Made by a program: the position numbers and the translations under genes. The notes under the pieces were generated by a model that saw nothing but the letters and a program-made list of their open reading frames with translations, was not told where the DNA came from and made no database searches. From Methanohalophilus portucalensis (lineage in GTDB: Archaea; Halobacteriota; Methanosarcinia; Methanosarcinales; Methanosarcinaceae), in contig NZ_CP017881.1 in the NCBI RefSeq assembly GCF_002761295.1, positions 1,289,069 through 1,353,068 of the forward strand: 64,000 nucleotides of DNA. The letters are read 5' to 3'. Of the stretch, positions 8,278 to 17,900 are shown piece by piece. How positions within the stretch are numbered: the stretch's first letter is position 1; every line of letters begins with the position of its first letter.

Positions 8278-9372
8278 ATGAGTACTAAAAAAATAATTAT
8301 GTGTATGCTTGCCATCTCGATCCTGGTGTTATCATCAGGATGCGTTGGCGGGGATTTAACGGCAGAACAGATAGCAGAACAGTTTGAACAAAAGCAGGAT
8401 AATATTCAGGATTATTCAGCGACTATTCACATGGCTACTTTTTTAGAAGGAAATGAAGATAGTACCGTTGCCAGGTATGAAATGAAGAAACCAAATATGA
8501 TGAAGACAGAAATAATTGAATCCTCGTCATCTGGTAAAATTATAACGGTTTCTAACGGGAGTACCACCTGGACCTATAATCAGGATGAAAATACTGTTAT
8601 GATCATTGAATCACTAACAAGTTTCAATGAAAGTGATTTTGATTATCTGAATCTGATCCAGAATATGATGGAAAAGAACGAGATTTCACTTGAAGGTGAA
8701 GAAAAAATCGATGGGAGGGATTCTTACATTATTGCTATGAATCCCAGAGAAAATGAAAATAATTCGGTAAATACCAGTCTTTTTCCAACAAATATATCCA
8801 CCCGGATGTGGCTGGATAAGGAAATCTGGTTGCCTTTGAAATATGAAATGTATAATGACGGTGAAAAGCTCATGGTCGTAGAATACCGTGACTTGAAAAT
8901 TAACACCGGCATTGAGGATTCAGAATTTAATTTCAAGATACCGGAAGATACGAAGGTAGTTAGGTATGAAGACATCAATGATATGGTGCCTGAAGACCTG
9001 AAGCTGGAAAAAGCGATGGATGTTTCTGAAAATGAGATACTTGTCCCATCCTATCTGCCGGAAGGCTACGAGTTTGAACATGCGAATGTAAACAACAATT
9101 CAGCCATTTTTGGAGGTTTTGAGGAAAGTATATCTCTTAGTTACCGGTCAACAGATGGTTTCATTCATATTACTGAAAATTTTGGTGAAGAAGAATCCTC
9201 TCTTCCGCAAATGGGTGAAACTGTTACCGTCAACGGCAATGAGGCTCGTCTGGTATCCTATCCGGATGGTGGGTCTACTCATCTCTCCTGGAATCGTGGA
9301 AAATGCATGGTAACGATCATGGGATCAGTGGATTCCGATGAAATTGTCAGGATTGCTGAATCCATGGAATGA
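8278..9372 (+). CDS. LolA/DUF4367-like lipoprotein
   Basis: 364 residues. The signal peptide is residues 1-21 with lipobox LSSGC (Cys22), so it is probably an extracytoplasmic lipoprotein. Residues about 30-230 resemble the LolA/RseB-like half-barrel (outer-membrane lipoprotein carrier-like) seen in many archaeal lipoproteins, and about 240-360 look like a DUF4367 domain (ILVPSYLPEGYEFEHANV is typical). The ATG at 8278 is favoured over 8263 because the signal peptide starts there. An A/T-rich promoter-like stretch lies near 8209-8240. It likely binds a hydrophobic ligand; this is inference from the fold. Confidence 0.75.
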   Translation: MSTKKIIMCMLAISILVLSSGCVGGDLTAEQIAEQFEQKQDNIQDYSATIHMATFLEGNEDSTVARYEMKKPNMMKTEIIESSSSGKIITVSNGSTTWTYNQDENTVMIIESLTSFNESDFDYLNLIQNMMEKNEISLEGEEKIDGRDSYIIAMNPRENENNSVNTSLFPTNISTRMWLDKEIWLPLKYEMYNDGEKLMVVEYRDLKINTGIEDSEFNFKIPEDTKVVRYEDINDMVPEDLKLEKAMDVSENEILVPSYLPEGYEFEHANVNNNSAIFGGFEESISLSYRSTDGFIHITENFGEEESSLPQMGETVTVNGNEARLVSYPDGGSTHLSWNRGKCMVTIMGSVDSDEIVRIAESME

Positions 9373-9447
9373 AAGGTGCATTTTGTACCTTTCCTTTATT
9401 CAAAAGTTAATTGATGGAAAGGAATTAGACCACCCTGGAGAGCAATC

Positions 9448-10200
9448 ATGAATAAGATTCTTAAAACTGGTATTGGTATTTCTATAATCATAGCTTTAGT
9501 TGTGCTCACATATGTTGGTATGATTTTTGGAAGTCTATTTTTTTTGGGTATTGTAGAAACTGCTCAGGATAGTATGAATTGGGAGTATTATGGAGACGAT
9601 GTTAAAAGCGAATATATGTACAATCTTGAACTCCTGGTTTTTTCCACTCCTGATATTAGGACTACGATTGATAATGTGACCATATACATTCCAGTACTTT
9701 CAGGAAAAGACAATTTGAAAGTTAGTGAATCTTTTATTGCTGATGTGAAACAAGGCAATATTTATACTGGGAAATGGGACTGTTACTTTGTGGAAACGCC
9801 TAATGGCACCATGATTGCTGTTGAAAATGTAGAGCCAATAATGGTTAATGAAAAAAGGAATATTGTGCTCAATACGCATTATGAAACGGACTATATTATT
9901 GACACTCTTGAACCCATAGAGAATGCTTTAATTTTACCAATTAATCCAGACAATCCCTCAGAATCATTTTCTACGGTTTATGTAAAATATGATATCAGTG
10001 AAGAAGATGCTAAAGTTTATTTTGATGTAAGTATACATGGATCTAATACCTGGTATAATGCACGTAGACAAGATTCTTACTTGCAACATGGCAATTTAAC
10101 TCTGATAGGTTCTCAGGATAGCTGGTATAAGGTAGACACTGTTATTTTTGCGGGGGAAGGTCGGTATCCAGAGAAAAGGGAGATTAGAGGTTCGGAATAA
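9448..10200 (+). CDS. Hypothetical protein with N-terminal membrane anchor
   Basis: 250 residues. One long hydrophobic segment at about 8-38 acts as a signal anchor; the remaining 210 residues are predicted outside the cell, beta-rich and with many aromatic residues (SWYKVDTVIF near the end). I recognise no family. A GGAGAG Shine-Dalgarno lies just before ATG 9448. It follows the lipoprotein gene by 75 bases in the same direction and may belong to the same accessory cell-surface region. Confidence 0.6.
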   Translation: MNKILKTGIGISIIIALVVLTYVGMIFGSLFFLGIVETAQDSMNWEYYGDDVKSEYMYNLELLVFSTPDIRTTIDNVTIYIPVLSGKDNLKVSESFIADVKQGNIYTGKWDCYFVETPNGTMIAVENVEPIMVNEKRNIVLNTHYETDYIIDTLEPIENALILPINPDNPSESFSTVYVKYDISEEDAKVYFDVSIHGSNTWYNARRQDSYLQHGNLTLIGSQDSWYKVDTVIFAGEGRYPEKREIRGSE

Positions 10201-10285
10201 TAATTCCATTGAGAATTGCGATTAATTATTTGTATTGCTGTATAACTTTGTTTAGGTGTTTAAATAAGATTAATCTGATGATATC

Positions 10286-10444
10286 ATGACTTCATCACAT
10301 CTACATCCTCTAATATGGGGGGCAATGACATTCATTTTAGCAATCCCTATTACATACTTCATGTTCAATGAAATAAAATGGAAATTTGCTTTAGCCACAG
10401 CCATTGGGATGACAACTGGAGTGTTCCTGGGGAGTTTGCTCTAA
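10286..10444 (+). CDS. Possible 52-residue small membrane protein
   Basis: A short ORF with two hydrophobic segments (about 10-27 and 34-52) separated by a charged turn (FNEIKWK), a typical two-helix small membrane protein. It ends in TAA. There is no clear Shine-Dalgarno. It overlaps the end of a minus-strand 78-codon ORF (10391-10627), and probably only one of the two is real. No homolog is recognised. Confidence 0.4.
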   Translation: MTSSHLHPLIWGAMTFILAIPITYFMFNEIKWKFALATAIGMTTGVFLGSLL

Positions 10445-10627
10445 TGGATAATTTTCTGTTTCAATGCTGCTTTGGGTTATGGTCGTTAGAACACATACAG
10501 ATGTAACATATATGCCCAATATGAAAAAGATGGAATAAGATGGGCTTTTGACGACATCTTTGATTCGATCCAGGCACTCTGCTTTCTTATCTGTAGATGG
10601 TTTACGTTCCATTATTTTCAAATCCAT
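10391..10627 (-). CDS. Possible 78-residue single-span membrane protein
   Basis: The reading frame has a charged N-terminal helix (about 1-28), one membrane segment at about 31-52 and a polar His/Cys-containing tail (HSSCHPNGCG). It is oriented like the neighbouring minus-strand genes. The Shine-Dalgarno is weak. It overlaps a competing plus-strand ORF by 54 bases, so confidence is low. No family is recognised. Confidence 0.3.
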   Translation of the reverse strand: MDLKIMERKPSTDKKAECLDRIKDVVKSPSYSIFFILGIYVTSVCVLTTITQSSIETENYPLEQTPQEHSSCHPNGCG

Positions 10628-10676
10628 TGTTCCATATCAAAATGTACACATTATGCAATCAAAAATAATAGGCATA

Positions 10677-11102
10677 TTATGTAAAGCCCGAAATATCCTC
10701 GACAACGTCATCGCTATCACTTGTTAATGTAAAAGTAGCAGCAATTCTAAAATGAGCCTCGGTACCAACTGTAAGTGAACGATTTCCAGACTTAATACAA
10801 TAATTCCATTCTGGTGGAAGGAGTTCAGAATACATCTTTGGAGTATTGTTTGATTCCAAAGTTTGTCTGCTTACTTTGATACTTTCACCTGCTTCGAGAT
10901 TAAAGGTTTTGCCTATATGTATAGTGCCATCGGATTTTACAATCTAAAAAGTAGCACTGTGTGGATATTCATCCTCATTAACTATCGTAAAAATTGGTTC
11001 ACTTGGTCCAGCAAGCAACCATGGTATCGCATATAGTACTGCAAATATCAGCACTGCTATTGATGCTATCAGAACAATTCGACTTCTCTGTTTATCTGTC
11101 AT
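10677..11102 (-). CDS. Membrane-anchored small protein with in-frame TAG codon
   Basis: A 141-codon frame from ATG 11102 to TAA at 10677, interrupted once by TAG at codon 53 (10946-10944). Residues about 7-30 are a signal anchor (RIVLIASIAVLIFAVLYAI). The rest is a compact beta-rich domain: EPIFTIVNEDEYPHSATF before the TAG, then IVKSDGTIHIGKTFNLEAGE after it, and a normal ending in DDVVEDISGFT. The frame is unbroken on both sides with even composition. If UAG is read as pyrrolysine this is one intact gene; otherwise it is a recent nonsense mutant (CAG or AAG to TAG is one step). It lies just downstream of a 27-codon ORF with a near-identical N-terminus. Confidence 0.6.
10944..10946 (-). other. 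In-frame TAG codon (codon 53)
   Basis: Minus-strand TAG, in the same frame as the ATG at 11102 and the TAA at 10677. The flanking codons are TTT before and ATT after. It is a candidate pyrrolysine or suppressed amber site. Confidence 0.6.
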
Positions 11103-11108
11103 GCTATA

Positions 11109-11192
11109 TTACCTGTAAAATAAGATGGCAAGTAATATCACTGATATCAATGCTATCAGAACAATTCGTACTACTATTTGCCTATTTGTCAT
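11109..11192 (-). CDS. 27-residue membrane peptide, truncated copy of its neighbour's N-terminus
   Basis: A short ORF (MTNRQIVVRIVLIALI, then a hydrophobic run ending FYR, TAA) preceded by GGAG with good spacing. Its N-terminal half matches that of the next gene downstream (MTDKQRSRIVLIASIA), and the two share 18 identical bases (CGAATTGTTCTGATAGCA). Only 6 bases separate its stop from the next ATG. It is either a genuine single-span small protein or the remnant of a tandem duplication. Confidence 0.4.
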   Translation of the reverse strand: MTNRQIVVRIVLIALISVILLAILFYR

Positions 11193-11351
11193 ATTACTCC
11201 ACATTTAAACAAATTGGATTTATCAATACCTTCCTTAAAATGCCTATTGGTAATTCTTGAGTTCAATCACTTTTGCTTTTCAGTCAACAAATGAAAGAAT
11301 AATATTTAAATTTAGAATGAAGAAAGCAATGAAAACATTGAAGAAATGTCA

Positions 11352-12632
11352 TTATGACATTTCCCCATATTCAGGTTTTTCAATTTTACCCATAAAAAGA
11401 ATACAGCCCGTTCTCTTATCTTCGATAAAGAACATGAATGGATGATCTGCCTTGAAATCGAATACCTCTCCTGGAGGCTTACTGTAAGCCATATCCTCTG
11501 CAGTTGCTGCTGCCGCCTCTGTGCCAGTTTCATTCACTTCAATGAATGTCTGATGAACAACATCATCTATTTTTAATGAGTACCCACGTGGCATTTTTTG
11601 GCTATCAAAGATTCCAGAGAAGTCAGCATTTTCTACATCAAAAGCATCAACAACTCCCATTTCAATTAATGGATCTGATAGTTTGGTTTTTGTTTCAAAT
11701 GTATACTTTGGTAACCAGATTCGTACATCCTGTCCTGGTTCCATGGTAGATTTGAGTTCATTATAATCAGAGAGAGTAAATTTATTTTCAAAATCTTCAA
11801 TGTTGTTTTTTTCAGGAAGAACAATGTACATGCTTAAATCTCTGCCTTTGTATGGAAGTTCGACGACTTTTGCATCTTTGTTTTCGCCATAACTGAAATA
11901 CTTCCATACATACATCATATCTACAAGAGTTCCTTCTTCGCTTGAAGATGAATTATAGAAGGGTTCTTTTTGCGTATCATCCACATCAAATTCAATGAGC
12001 CAGTTTCCTTTAAAGTAAAGTGTGTTTGTAATGATCATGTCTGTCCATTCAGGATTAATCATGTCATCTGAAATCAAATCCCTGATTTTACCATTGGTCT
12101 TTGTGGCGATCCATTCATTGATGATCTCTTGGGATTCTTCAGGTTCATTTCTAAAATCTACATTTGTTATTTTTCCACCATAGTAGGTTTCTGAGTTGTT
12201 TACAAACTTCTTATTCAGTGGATAATCATTCCGCACCCAGAGAGCATTTGCAGTTTCAAGACTATAATAGTCGCTATTAGAGTTGATCGTATCTACCATC
12301 TCTTTTGAACTCTCTTCAAGAACGGATTTGTTGAGAGGATAGTAACACGCATCTGACAACTGTTCTTTTGTGGAACCTTCAGCACCATCGTAGCAAATGG
12401 CCATTGTAGTGAAGATGCTATATGGTGAAAAAAAGATATTTTCATCTCCATTCTTAATCAGTGAATACATATCAAAAGCAAAAGCATTGTTTGCAGTTGA
12501 AATATCATAACCATTGACTGAATCTGTATTGATCGTGGTCTTTGTATTTACAGTTGAATCTTCAACACAACCTAGAAAAATCGATGAAATCATACATAAT
12601 GACACTAATATTGTAATTTTCAGTTTTTTCAT
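11352..12632 (-). CDS. Serpin, lipoprotein-anchored protease inhibitor
   Basis: 426 residues. Signal peptide with lipobox FLGC (Cys22), then a full-length serpin fold: NIFFSPYSIFTTMAICYDGA, the NTLYFKGNWLIEFD motif, a hinge TGTEAAAATA, and the C-terminal DHPFMFFIEDKRTGCILFMG. The alanine-rich hinge is that of inhibitory serpins; counting from it puts the scissile bond near MAYSKPP, roughly at Tyr-Ser-Lys. Serpins trap serine or cysteine proteases as suicide substrates. They are uncommon in archaea. ATG 12632 is chosen over the open frame to 12707 because the signal peptide begins there. Confidence 0.93.
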   Translation of the reverse strand: MKKLKITILVSLCMISSIFLGCVEDSTVNTKTTINTDSVNGYDISTANNAFAFDMYSLIKNGDENIFFSPYSIFTTMAICYDGAEGSTKEQLSDACYYPLNKSVLEESSKEMVDTINSNSDYYSLETANALWVRNDYPLNKKFVNNSETYYGGKITNVDFRNEPEESQEIINEWIATKTNGKIRDLISDDMINPEWTDMIITNTLYFKGNWLIEFDVDDTQKEPFYNSSSSEEGTLVDMMYVWKYFSYGENKDAKVVELPYKGRDLSMYIVLPEKNNIEDFENKFTLSDYNELKSTMEPGQDVRIWLPKYTFETKTKLSDPLIEMGVVDAFDVENADFSGIFDSQKMPRGYSLKIDDVVHQTFIEVNETGTEAAAATAEDMAYSKPPGEVFDFKADHPFMFFIEDKRTGCILFMGKIEKPEYGEMS

Positions 12633-12679
12633 AATATTTAGTAAATGTTTGTAGTATAAAGTTTTTATGATTTTCGCAC

Positions 12680-12765
12680 CGAACAAAAAAATATAGTTAT
12701 CGGACAAAACTGTGAATTATAGGGCACAATCCTGAATATTCGGACAAATCGATTTGAAGGACAAA
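12680..12765. repeat. Array of CGGACAAA-like repeats between serpin and dinB
   Basis: CGAACAAA at 12680, CGGACAAA at 12701, a weaker GGGCACAA at 12722, CGGACAAA at 12741 and AGGACAAA at 12758. Steps are 21, 21, 19 and 17 bases, about two helical turns, so the copies face roughly the same side of the DNA. They lie between the divergent serpin and dinB genes and look like an operator array. Confidence 0.45.
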
Positions 12766-12814
12766 GCGCTCTTTTCCACAAACTATACAAATCTAAAAAA
12801 CCTCTCTTTTTATT

Positions 12815-13906
12815 ATGTCACGTATTGTTGTCCATGTGGACATGGACTACTTTTATGCTGCTGTTGAGGAGCGTGAAAACCCTTCCCTTATAGGCAGGCC
12901 TGTAGTGGTCTGCATGTATTCGGGTAGAGGGGAGCACGGGGGCTCGGTAAGCACCTCCAATTATACAGCCCGCGAATATGGTATTAAATCAGGTATGCCC
13001 TGTTCCAGAGCCATTAAACTGAATCCGGATGCGGTTTTTCTTCCTGTAAGAAAAGAGTTTTACACTGAAGTTTCTGACAGTATCATGGAAGTACTGCGCT
13101 TACATGCAGATAGTGATGAATCTTTTGAGCAGATAAGTATAGATGAGGCATTCATCGAAGTTACGGCAAACTGTAACGGTGATTTTGAATGTGCCCTTAA
13201 ATTGGGTGAAGATATTAAGCAAAAGATTCTGGAAAAAGAACAGCTTACATGTTCTGTGGGGATTGGGCCCAACAAACTCATTGCCAAAATGGCATCCTCA
13301 GAAAATAAACCCGATGGGCTTACTGTCATATCACAAAATGATGTAAACTCATTTCTGGAAGATCGGACTGCCTCTCAACTCTGGGGTGTAGGGGATGTCA
13401 CAGCCGCCAGGCTTGAAAAAATGGGCATAAAATCAGTGGGGCAACTTGCTTCTTCGGACATTGTGTCTCTCATAGATGCTTTTGGTAAAAAGAAAGGTTC
13501 ATGGCTCAAAAAGGCTGCATAGGGGATTGATGAGTCTCCTGTCAGGCAAAGGGAAGGAAGTGAGCAAATTGGCAGGATAGCCACTTTGCCGGAAAATTCA
13601 TCGGATCACGATTTGATAATGCCAGTTCTGGATAACCTTGCCGATGATGTGATTAAAAAGACCATCAAAAGAGGTGTTTCCTTCCGTCAGGTTACACTGA
13701 TTGTAATCACATCTGATTTCAAAACCCAAACTCGTAACCATACCCTCCAGAGAGCGGTTGCTGAAAAAGAAATTCTGAGGTCAAATCTGGATAAATTGCT
13801 AACAACCTTCCTTGAGGAAAACAAATTGGCCATTCGCCGGATTGGAGTTAGGGTTGCCGGGTTACAGGAAGTTTCATCTCAGACAACACTTGCTTCTTAC
13901 TTTTGA
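12815..13906 (+). CDS. dinB: DNA polymerase IV (Y-family, DinB) with in-frame TAG
   Basis: A 363-codon frame with one TAG at codon 236 (13520-13522). Residues 1-235 hold the palm, fingers and thumb: catalytic Asp9 (HVDMDYFYA, Tyr14 as the likely steric gate) and Asp110-Glu111 (SIDEAF). After the TAG the same frame continues with GIDESPVRQREGSEQIGR, the linker and little-finger domain, and ends in QTTLASYF, a PCNA-interacting (PIP) motif. No frameshift is needed. The usual residues at this position in the family are Asn, Arg or Gln. Read through, the enzyme is complete; stopped, it would lack the DNA-gripping domain and the PCNA contact. A TATA-like stretch near 12784-12792 suggests leaderless transcription. 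Confidence 0.85.
13520..13522 (+). other. In-frame TAG codon in dinB (codon 236)
   Basis: GCA-TAG-GGG in the dinB frame, at the junction between the thumb and little-finger linker. The frame upstream and downstream is the same, and both halves are conserved DinB sequence. Confidence 0.85.
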
Positions 13907-13911
13907 GCCGG

Positions 13912-14370
13912 TTACAACAGGGATTCGAATGATTTCGCGCCGTCCAGTTTCTCGGGACTTATGATGTCATTTTCCAGGATTTCATCTTTGATATTGATTG
14001 GAACATCTGCTCGCAGAGCAAGGGCGATACAATCACTGGGTCTTGCATCGAATTCCATTTTAACATCGTTTTTGCTCAAAGTCAGACGGGCGAAAAATAC
14101 TCCTTCTGTCTTTTCATCAATAAACACGCTTTCAACTTTGCCTTCCATTCTTGAGAGGATGGACATTAAAAGGTCATGGGTCATTGGACGAGGTGTGGTC
14201 TCACTGTTTAATGCATTATTTATGGACAGGGCTTCCAGATGCCCGATATAAATCGGCATTATTTTTCCGGTCGGACCTTCCAGGATGACAGTTGGGGCTA
14301 TTCCCTCTTCCATTTTCATGAGGTAAACCCCCTTTACATTCACCTGGCAGGTTTCGTCTTCCTCTGGCAT
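13912..14370 (-). CDS. Bifunctional nuclease (DUF151) family protein
   Basis: 152 residues. Matches the DUF151/bifunctional nuclease family: VILEGPTGKIMPIYIGHLEALSI near 30-50, RPMTHDLL near 61-68, and the hallmark FDARPSDCIALALR at about 106-119. Family knowledge: members have been reported with DNase and RNase activity, mainly in plants and bacteria; the archaeal role is unknown. It is convergent with dinB, 5 bases away. Confidence 0.88.
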   Translation of the reverse strand: MPEEDETCQVNVKGVYLMKMEEGIAPTVILEGPTGKIMPIYIGHLEALSINNALNSETTPRPMTHDLLMSILSRMEGKVESVFIDEKTEGVFFARLTLSKNDVKMEFDARPSDCIALALRADVPINIKDEILENDIISPEKLDGAKSFESLL

Positions 14371-14416
14371 GCCTTTACCATGAAATTCAATAATATTAAT
14401 ATCTTATCAATTGATT

Positions 14417-14956
14417 TCATTTATGCAAATAATGCAGGGGGTCCAGGAGGCCCGGAGGTTTTTTGGATCCAAACCAATTGCCTCCAAGATACAATTTATG
14501 ATCTGTAACAGGGTATTTTCCCCATATTTCAAGATGTAACATGGCAGGATTTTTTTCTTTGAGTGCCTGGATGTATTTTGGGGATGTGTTATCTATCATC
14601 TCAGTGTTGAGTACCTGCCCGACCTCTCCAATCCGGTCATATTTTTTGACCCTTGAACCTTTTTCCGGAATAGTCATGCCCATCTCTCCGTATTTGTAAT
14701 ATATCCCGGAATTTCCTCTAACTATTAAATGATAGGTTTTATTCCAGTACCCTATCATTGAGGGAGAAGTCATGATTCCAATTTCTACAACTTCTCCCTC
14801 CTCTATGGCAAAAATTGGTGTCCCTTTTTCTGCATAGAGGTCAATGCCACAGTGATGGCGGTCTTCTCTGTCTTCCCAGAAACAACCCGCATCACCATCA
14901 TCTGGTATATGTACCGATACTGGAAGGGGCCAGTTTTTTTCATCCCTTTTTTCCAT
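14417..14956 (-). CDS. M23-like (LytM fold) protein, likely non-catalytic
   Basis: 179 residues with the peptidase M23 fold: HHCGIDLYAEKGTPIFAIEEGEV contains the HxxxD zinc motif near 35-40, followed by the hairpin strands and AMLHLEIWG near 144-152. The second motif is normally H-x-H; here the first His is replaced by Met, which suggests that a zinc ligand is lost. No signal peptide is visible, so it is probably cytoplasmic. Its ATG at 14956 lies in the last 17 bases of the 5-oxoprolinase gene, whose Gly-rich end supplies a strong GGAGGAGGAGG Shine-Dalgarno. Confidence 0.75.
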   Translation of the reverse strand: MEKRDEKNWPLPVSVHIPDDGDAGCFWEDREDRHHCGIDLYAEKGTPIFAIEEGEVVEIGIMTSPSMIGYWNKTYHLIVRGNSGIYYKYGEMGMTIPEKGSRVKKYDRIGEVGQVLNTEMIDNTSPKYIQALKEKNPAMLHLEIWGKYPVTDHKLYLGGNWFGSKKPPGLLDPLHYLHK

Positions 14957-17900
14957 AACCTCCTCCTCCTGGGGTCTTAATTATGAAAGTATCTCCCTCT
15001 TCCACTTCTACTTCATCAGCTGCTGAAAGTTCAATAGTTTCCCCATTTTTCCTTGCCAGAAGGTTTTCGCCGGTGCTTGCAGCTTCTCCGCCTGCCATTC
15101 CCTTTGGCGGATATTTCCTGTGGCTTGAAAGAATTGCTGCCTTCATTTTTTTGAGAAAACGTATCTTTCTGACCACGCCGTTGCCTCCCTTAAATTTCCC
15201 CTCTCCTGCGCTACCACTTCGAATACTGAATTCTTCTATTCTGACAGGAAAACGTAGTTCCATGATTTCGGGGTCTGTGATCAGGGAATTAGTCATGTGT
15301 GTCTGGACCGCATCTTCTCCATCAAAACCATTGCCTGCTCCTGCTCCTCCGCAGATGGTCTCATAATACTGGAATCTGTCATTGCCGAAAGTGAAATTAT
15401 TCATTGTTCCCTGGGACGGTGCAAGTATACCAAGGGCTCCGTAGAGGCAATCCACGATGTATTGGGAAGTTTCGACATTGCCGGCCACAACAGCTGCAGG
15501 ATATGAAGGATTAAGCATCGAATTTTCGGGAATGATTATGGTAATAGGCCTGAGACAGCCCGAGTTGAGCGGGATATCATCCTGCACAAGTGTCCTGAAT
15601 ACATAAAGTACCGCAGCTTTGCAGACTGCAGACGGTGCATTGAAATTACTTTTTGTTTGAGGTGAAGTGTGTGTAAAATCGATAATTGCTTTTGTGTTAT
15701 TCCTGTCAATTCTTACCCTTACTGCAATTTTACTGTCATCATCCAGTCTGTACTCGAAGTCTCCATTTTCTAAAACATCAATCACACTTTCCACTGCCAT
15801 TTCAGCATTATCCTGTACATGTTGCATGTATGCAGTAATGGTTTTCAGGGAATAGGTATCAACAAGCTTGCGGAGTTCTTCTATTCCTTTCTGGTTGGCA
15901 GCAATTTGTGCTTTGAGATCTGCGATGTTCTGGTCGGGGTTTCGAGGAGGATACGTTGCCTGATTGAAAAGTTTCACTAATTCTTCTTCCCGGAATTTTC
16001 CTTGCTCTGTAAGTTTGAATTCTTCAATAAGAACTCCTTCTTCCTCTATCCTCTTGCTTAATGGTGGCATGGAACCCGGAGTGATCCCGCCGATATCCGC
16101 ATGGTGGCCCCTGGATGCTACATAAAATTGTGGTTTACCATTGCTAATAAGCGGGGAAACGGCTGTGATATCAGGGAGGTGGGTTCCTCCATGATAGGGG
16201 GAATTGAGAATGTAGGTATCACCTTCGCTGAAATCATTTTCATGATTGCGGATTACCTCTTTTACTGCATCTTCCATAGAGCCCAGGTGTACCGGGATGT
16301 GGGGCGCATTTGCAACAAGATTGCCGCTGCCATCAAAGATTGCACAGGAAAAATCCAGTCTCTCCTTTATATTTACCGAATGGGCTGCATTGCGCAACCT
16401 GTATCCCATTTGTTCGGCTACTGACATGAAACGGTTATTGAATATCTCAAGCATGACGGGATCGACTTCAGTACCAATATCCGGTCTGGACTTTGTTATC
16501 TTTTTTTCCAGTAGCAAATGATTGTGTTCTGTTATGGAAGCCTGCCATTTACATTCCAGTACAATGGTAGTTGTATCTTCCATGATTAAGGCAGGACCGG
16601 TAATCAGATTGCCGGGTTTGAGAACATCCCTTGTGAACAAAGGTATCCGATGCCATCTCCCTTCCATGTAAACTTCCTTTGAAGATGCAGGTATCGGGTT
16701 TTTATCTGTTAATAAATGGGTGGTTTCTGCAGGTGTCTGGTTCTTGCCAATAATTTCCACATAAGCAGAATCCACTACCAGTTTTCTATTTTCGCTTACA
16801 AAACCAAAACGTTCTATGTGCAGGTTGTGAAACATTTTTGTCATTTCTTCTATAGGGCCACATGGCACATCAAAAGTTGTTTCAGTACCTTCATATTTCA
16901 GGCGGACCCTTTCCACGGTTTCGATGTCAATATTCCTGTCACCTGTGGCAAGCATACGTTCCATTCCTTTTTCAGAAAGGTTCTTTGTGACACCTGTCAG
17001 TTCCTTTTCAATCCCTTCTTCAAGGTACTTTTCCAGGGCCTTCTCCTCGATTACCCGTCTGTCTGCAAGTCCCATCCCATAGGCTGACAGTACTCCTGCA
17101 AAGGGATGAATCAGTATTTTTCCAATACCCAGAGAATCAGCTACAAGGCCCGCATGTTGGGCTCCTGCACCTCCGAAACAACAGAGAATGTAATCTTCAA
17201 GATTATACCCTCTTTTCACCGAAATGTGCTTGATGGCATTAGCCATATTTTCCACTGCCACCTTCAGGAAACCTTCTGCAACTTCTTCCGGTTTCATGCT
17301 TTTGCCGGTTTGCAACTTTATTTCTTCTGCAAGTGCACGGAATTTTTTCACAACAATGTCCCTGTCAAGGGGTAAATCCGCATTTTCACCGAAAATTTGG
17401 GGAAAATTCTGTGGGTTTATCTTGCCCAGCATTACGTTACAGTCAGTAACAGTAAGTGGCCCTCCTTTCCTGTAGCAGGCGGGTCCGGGATCGGCGCCCG
17501 CAGAATCGGGTCCTGTCTGGAACCTGCCATCTTCAAAATGCAGGATTGATCCACCGCCTGCGGCAACAGTATGTATGTTCAGCATGGGAGTGTGCAGATG
17601 TGTTCCTGAGACAGTTGATTCGAGGGTTCGTTCCATTTCTCCCCTGTAATGGGCTACATCGGTGGATGTTCCTCCCATATCAAAACTGATTACCCGGCCA
17701 AACCCTGCCATCCTGCAGACTTCTGCTGATCCTACGATACCGCCGGCAGGTCCCGAAAGAATACTGTCTTTGCCCCTAAAACTGCCTCCATCTACAAGTC
17801 CGCCGCTTGATTGCATGAAGAAAATATCTGTCGAGTTTTTCTGGTCATTGAGTTCATTGCGGACCAGATTTACATAATGTTCCAGCACGGGGGACAGGTA

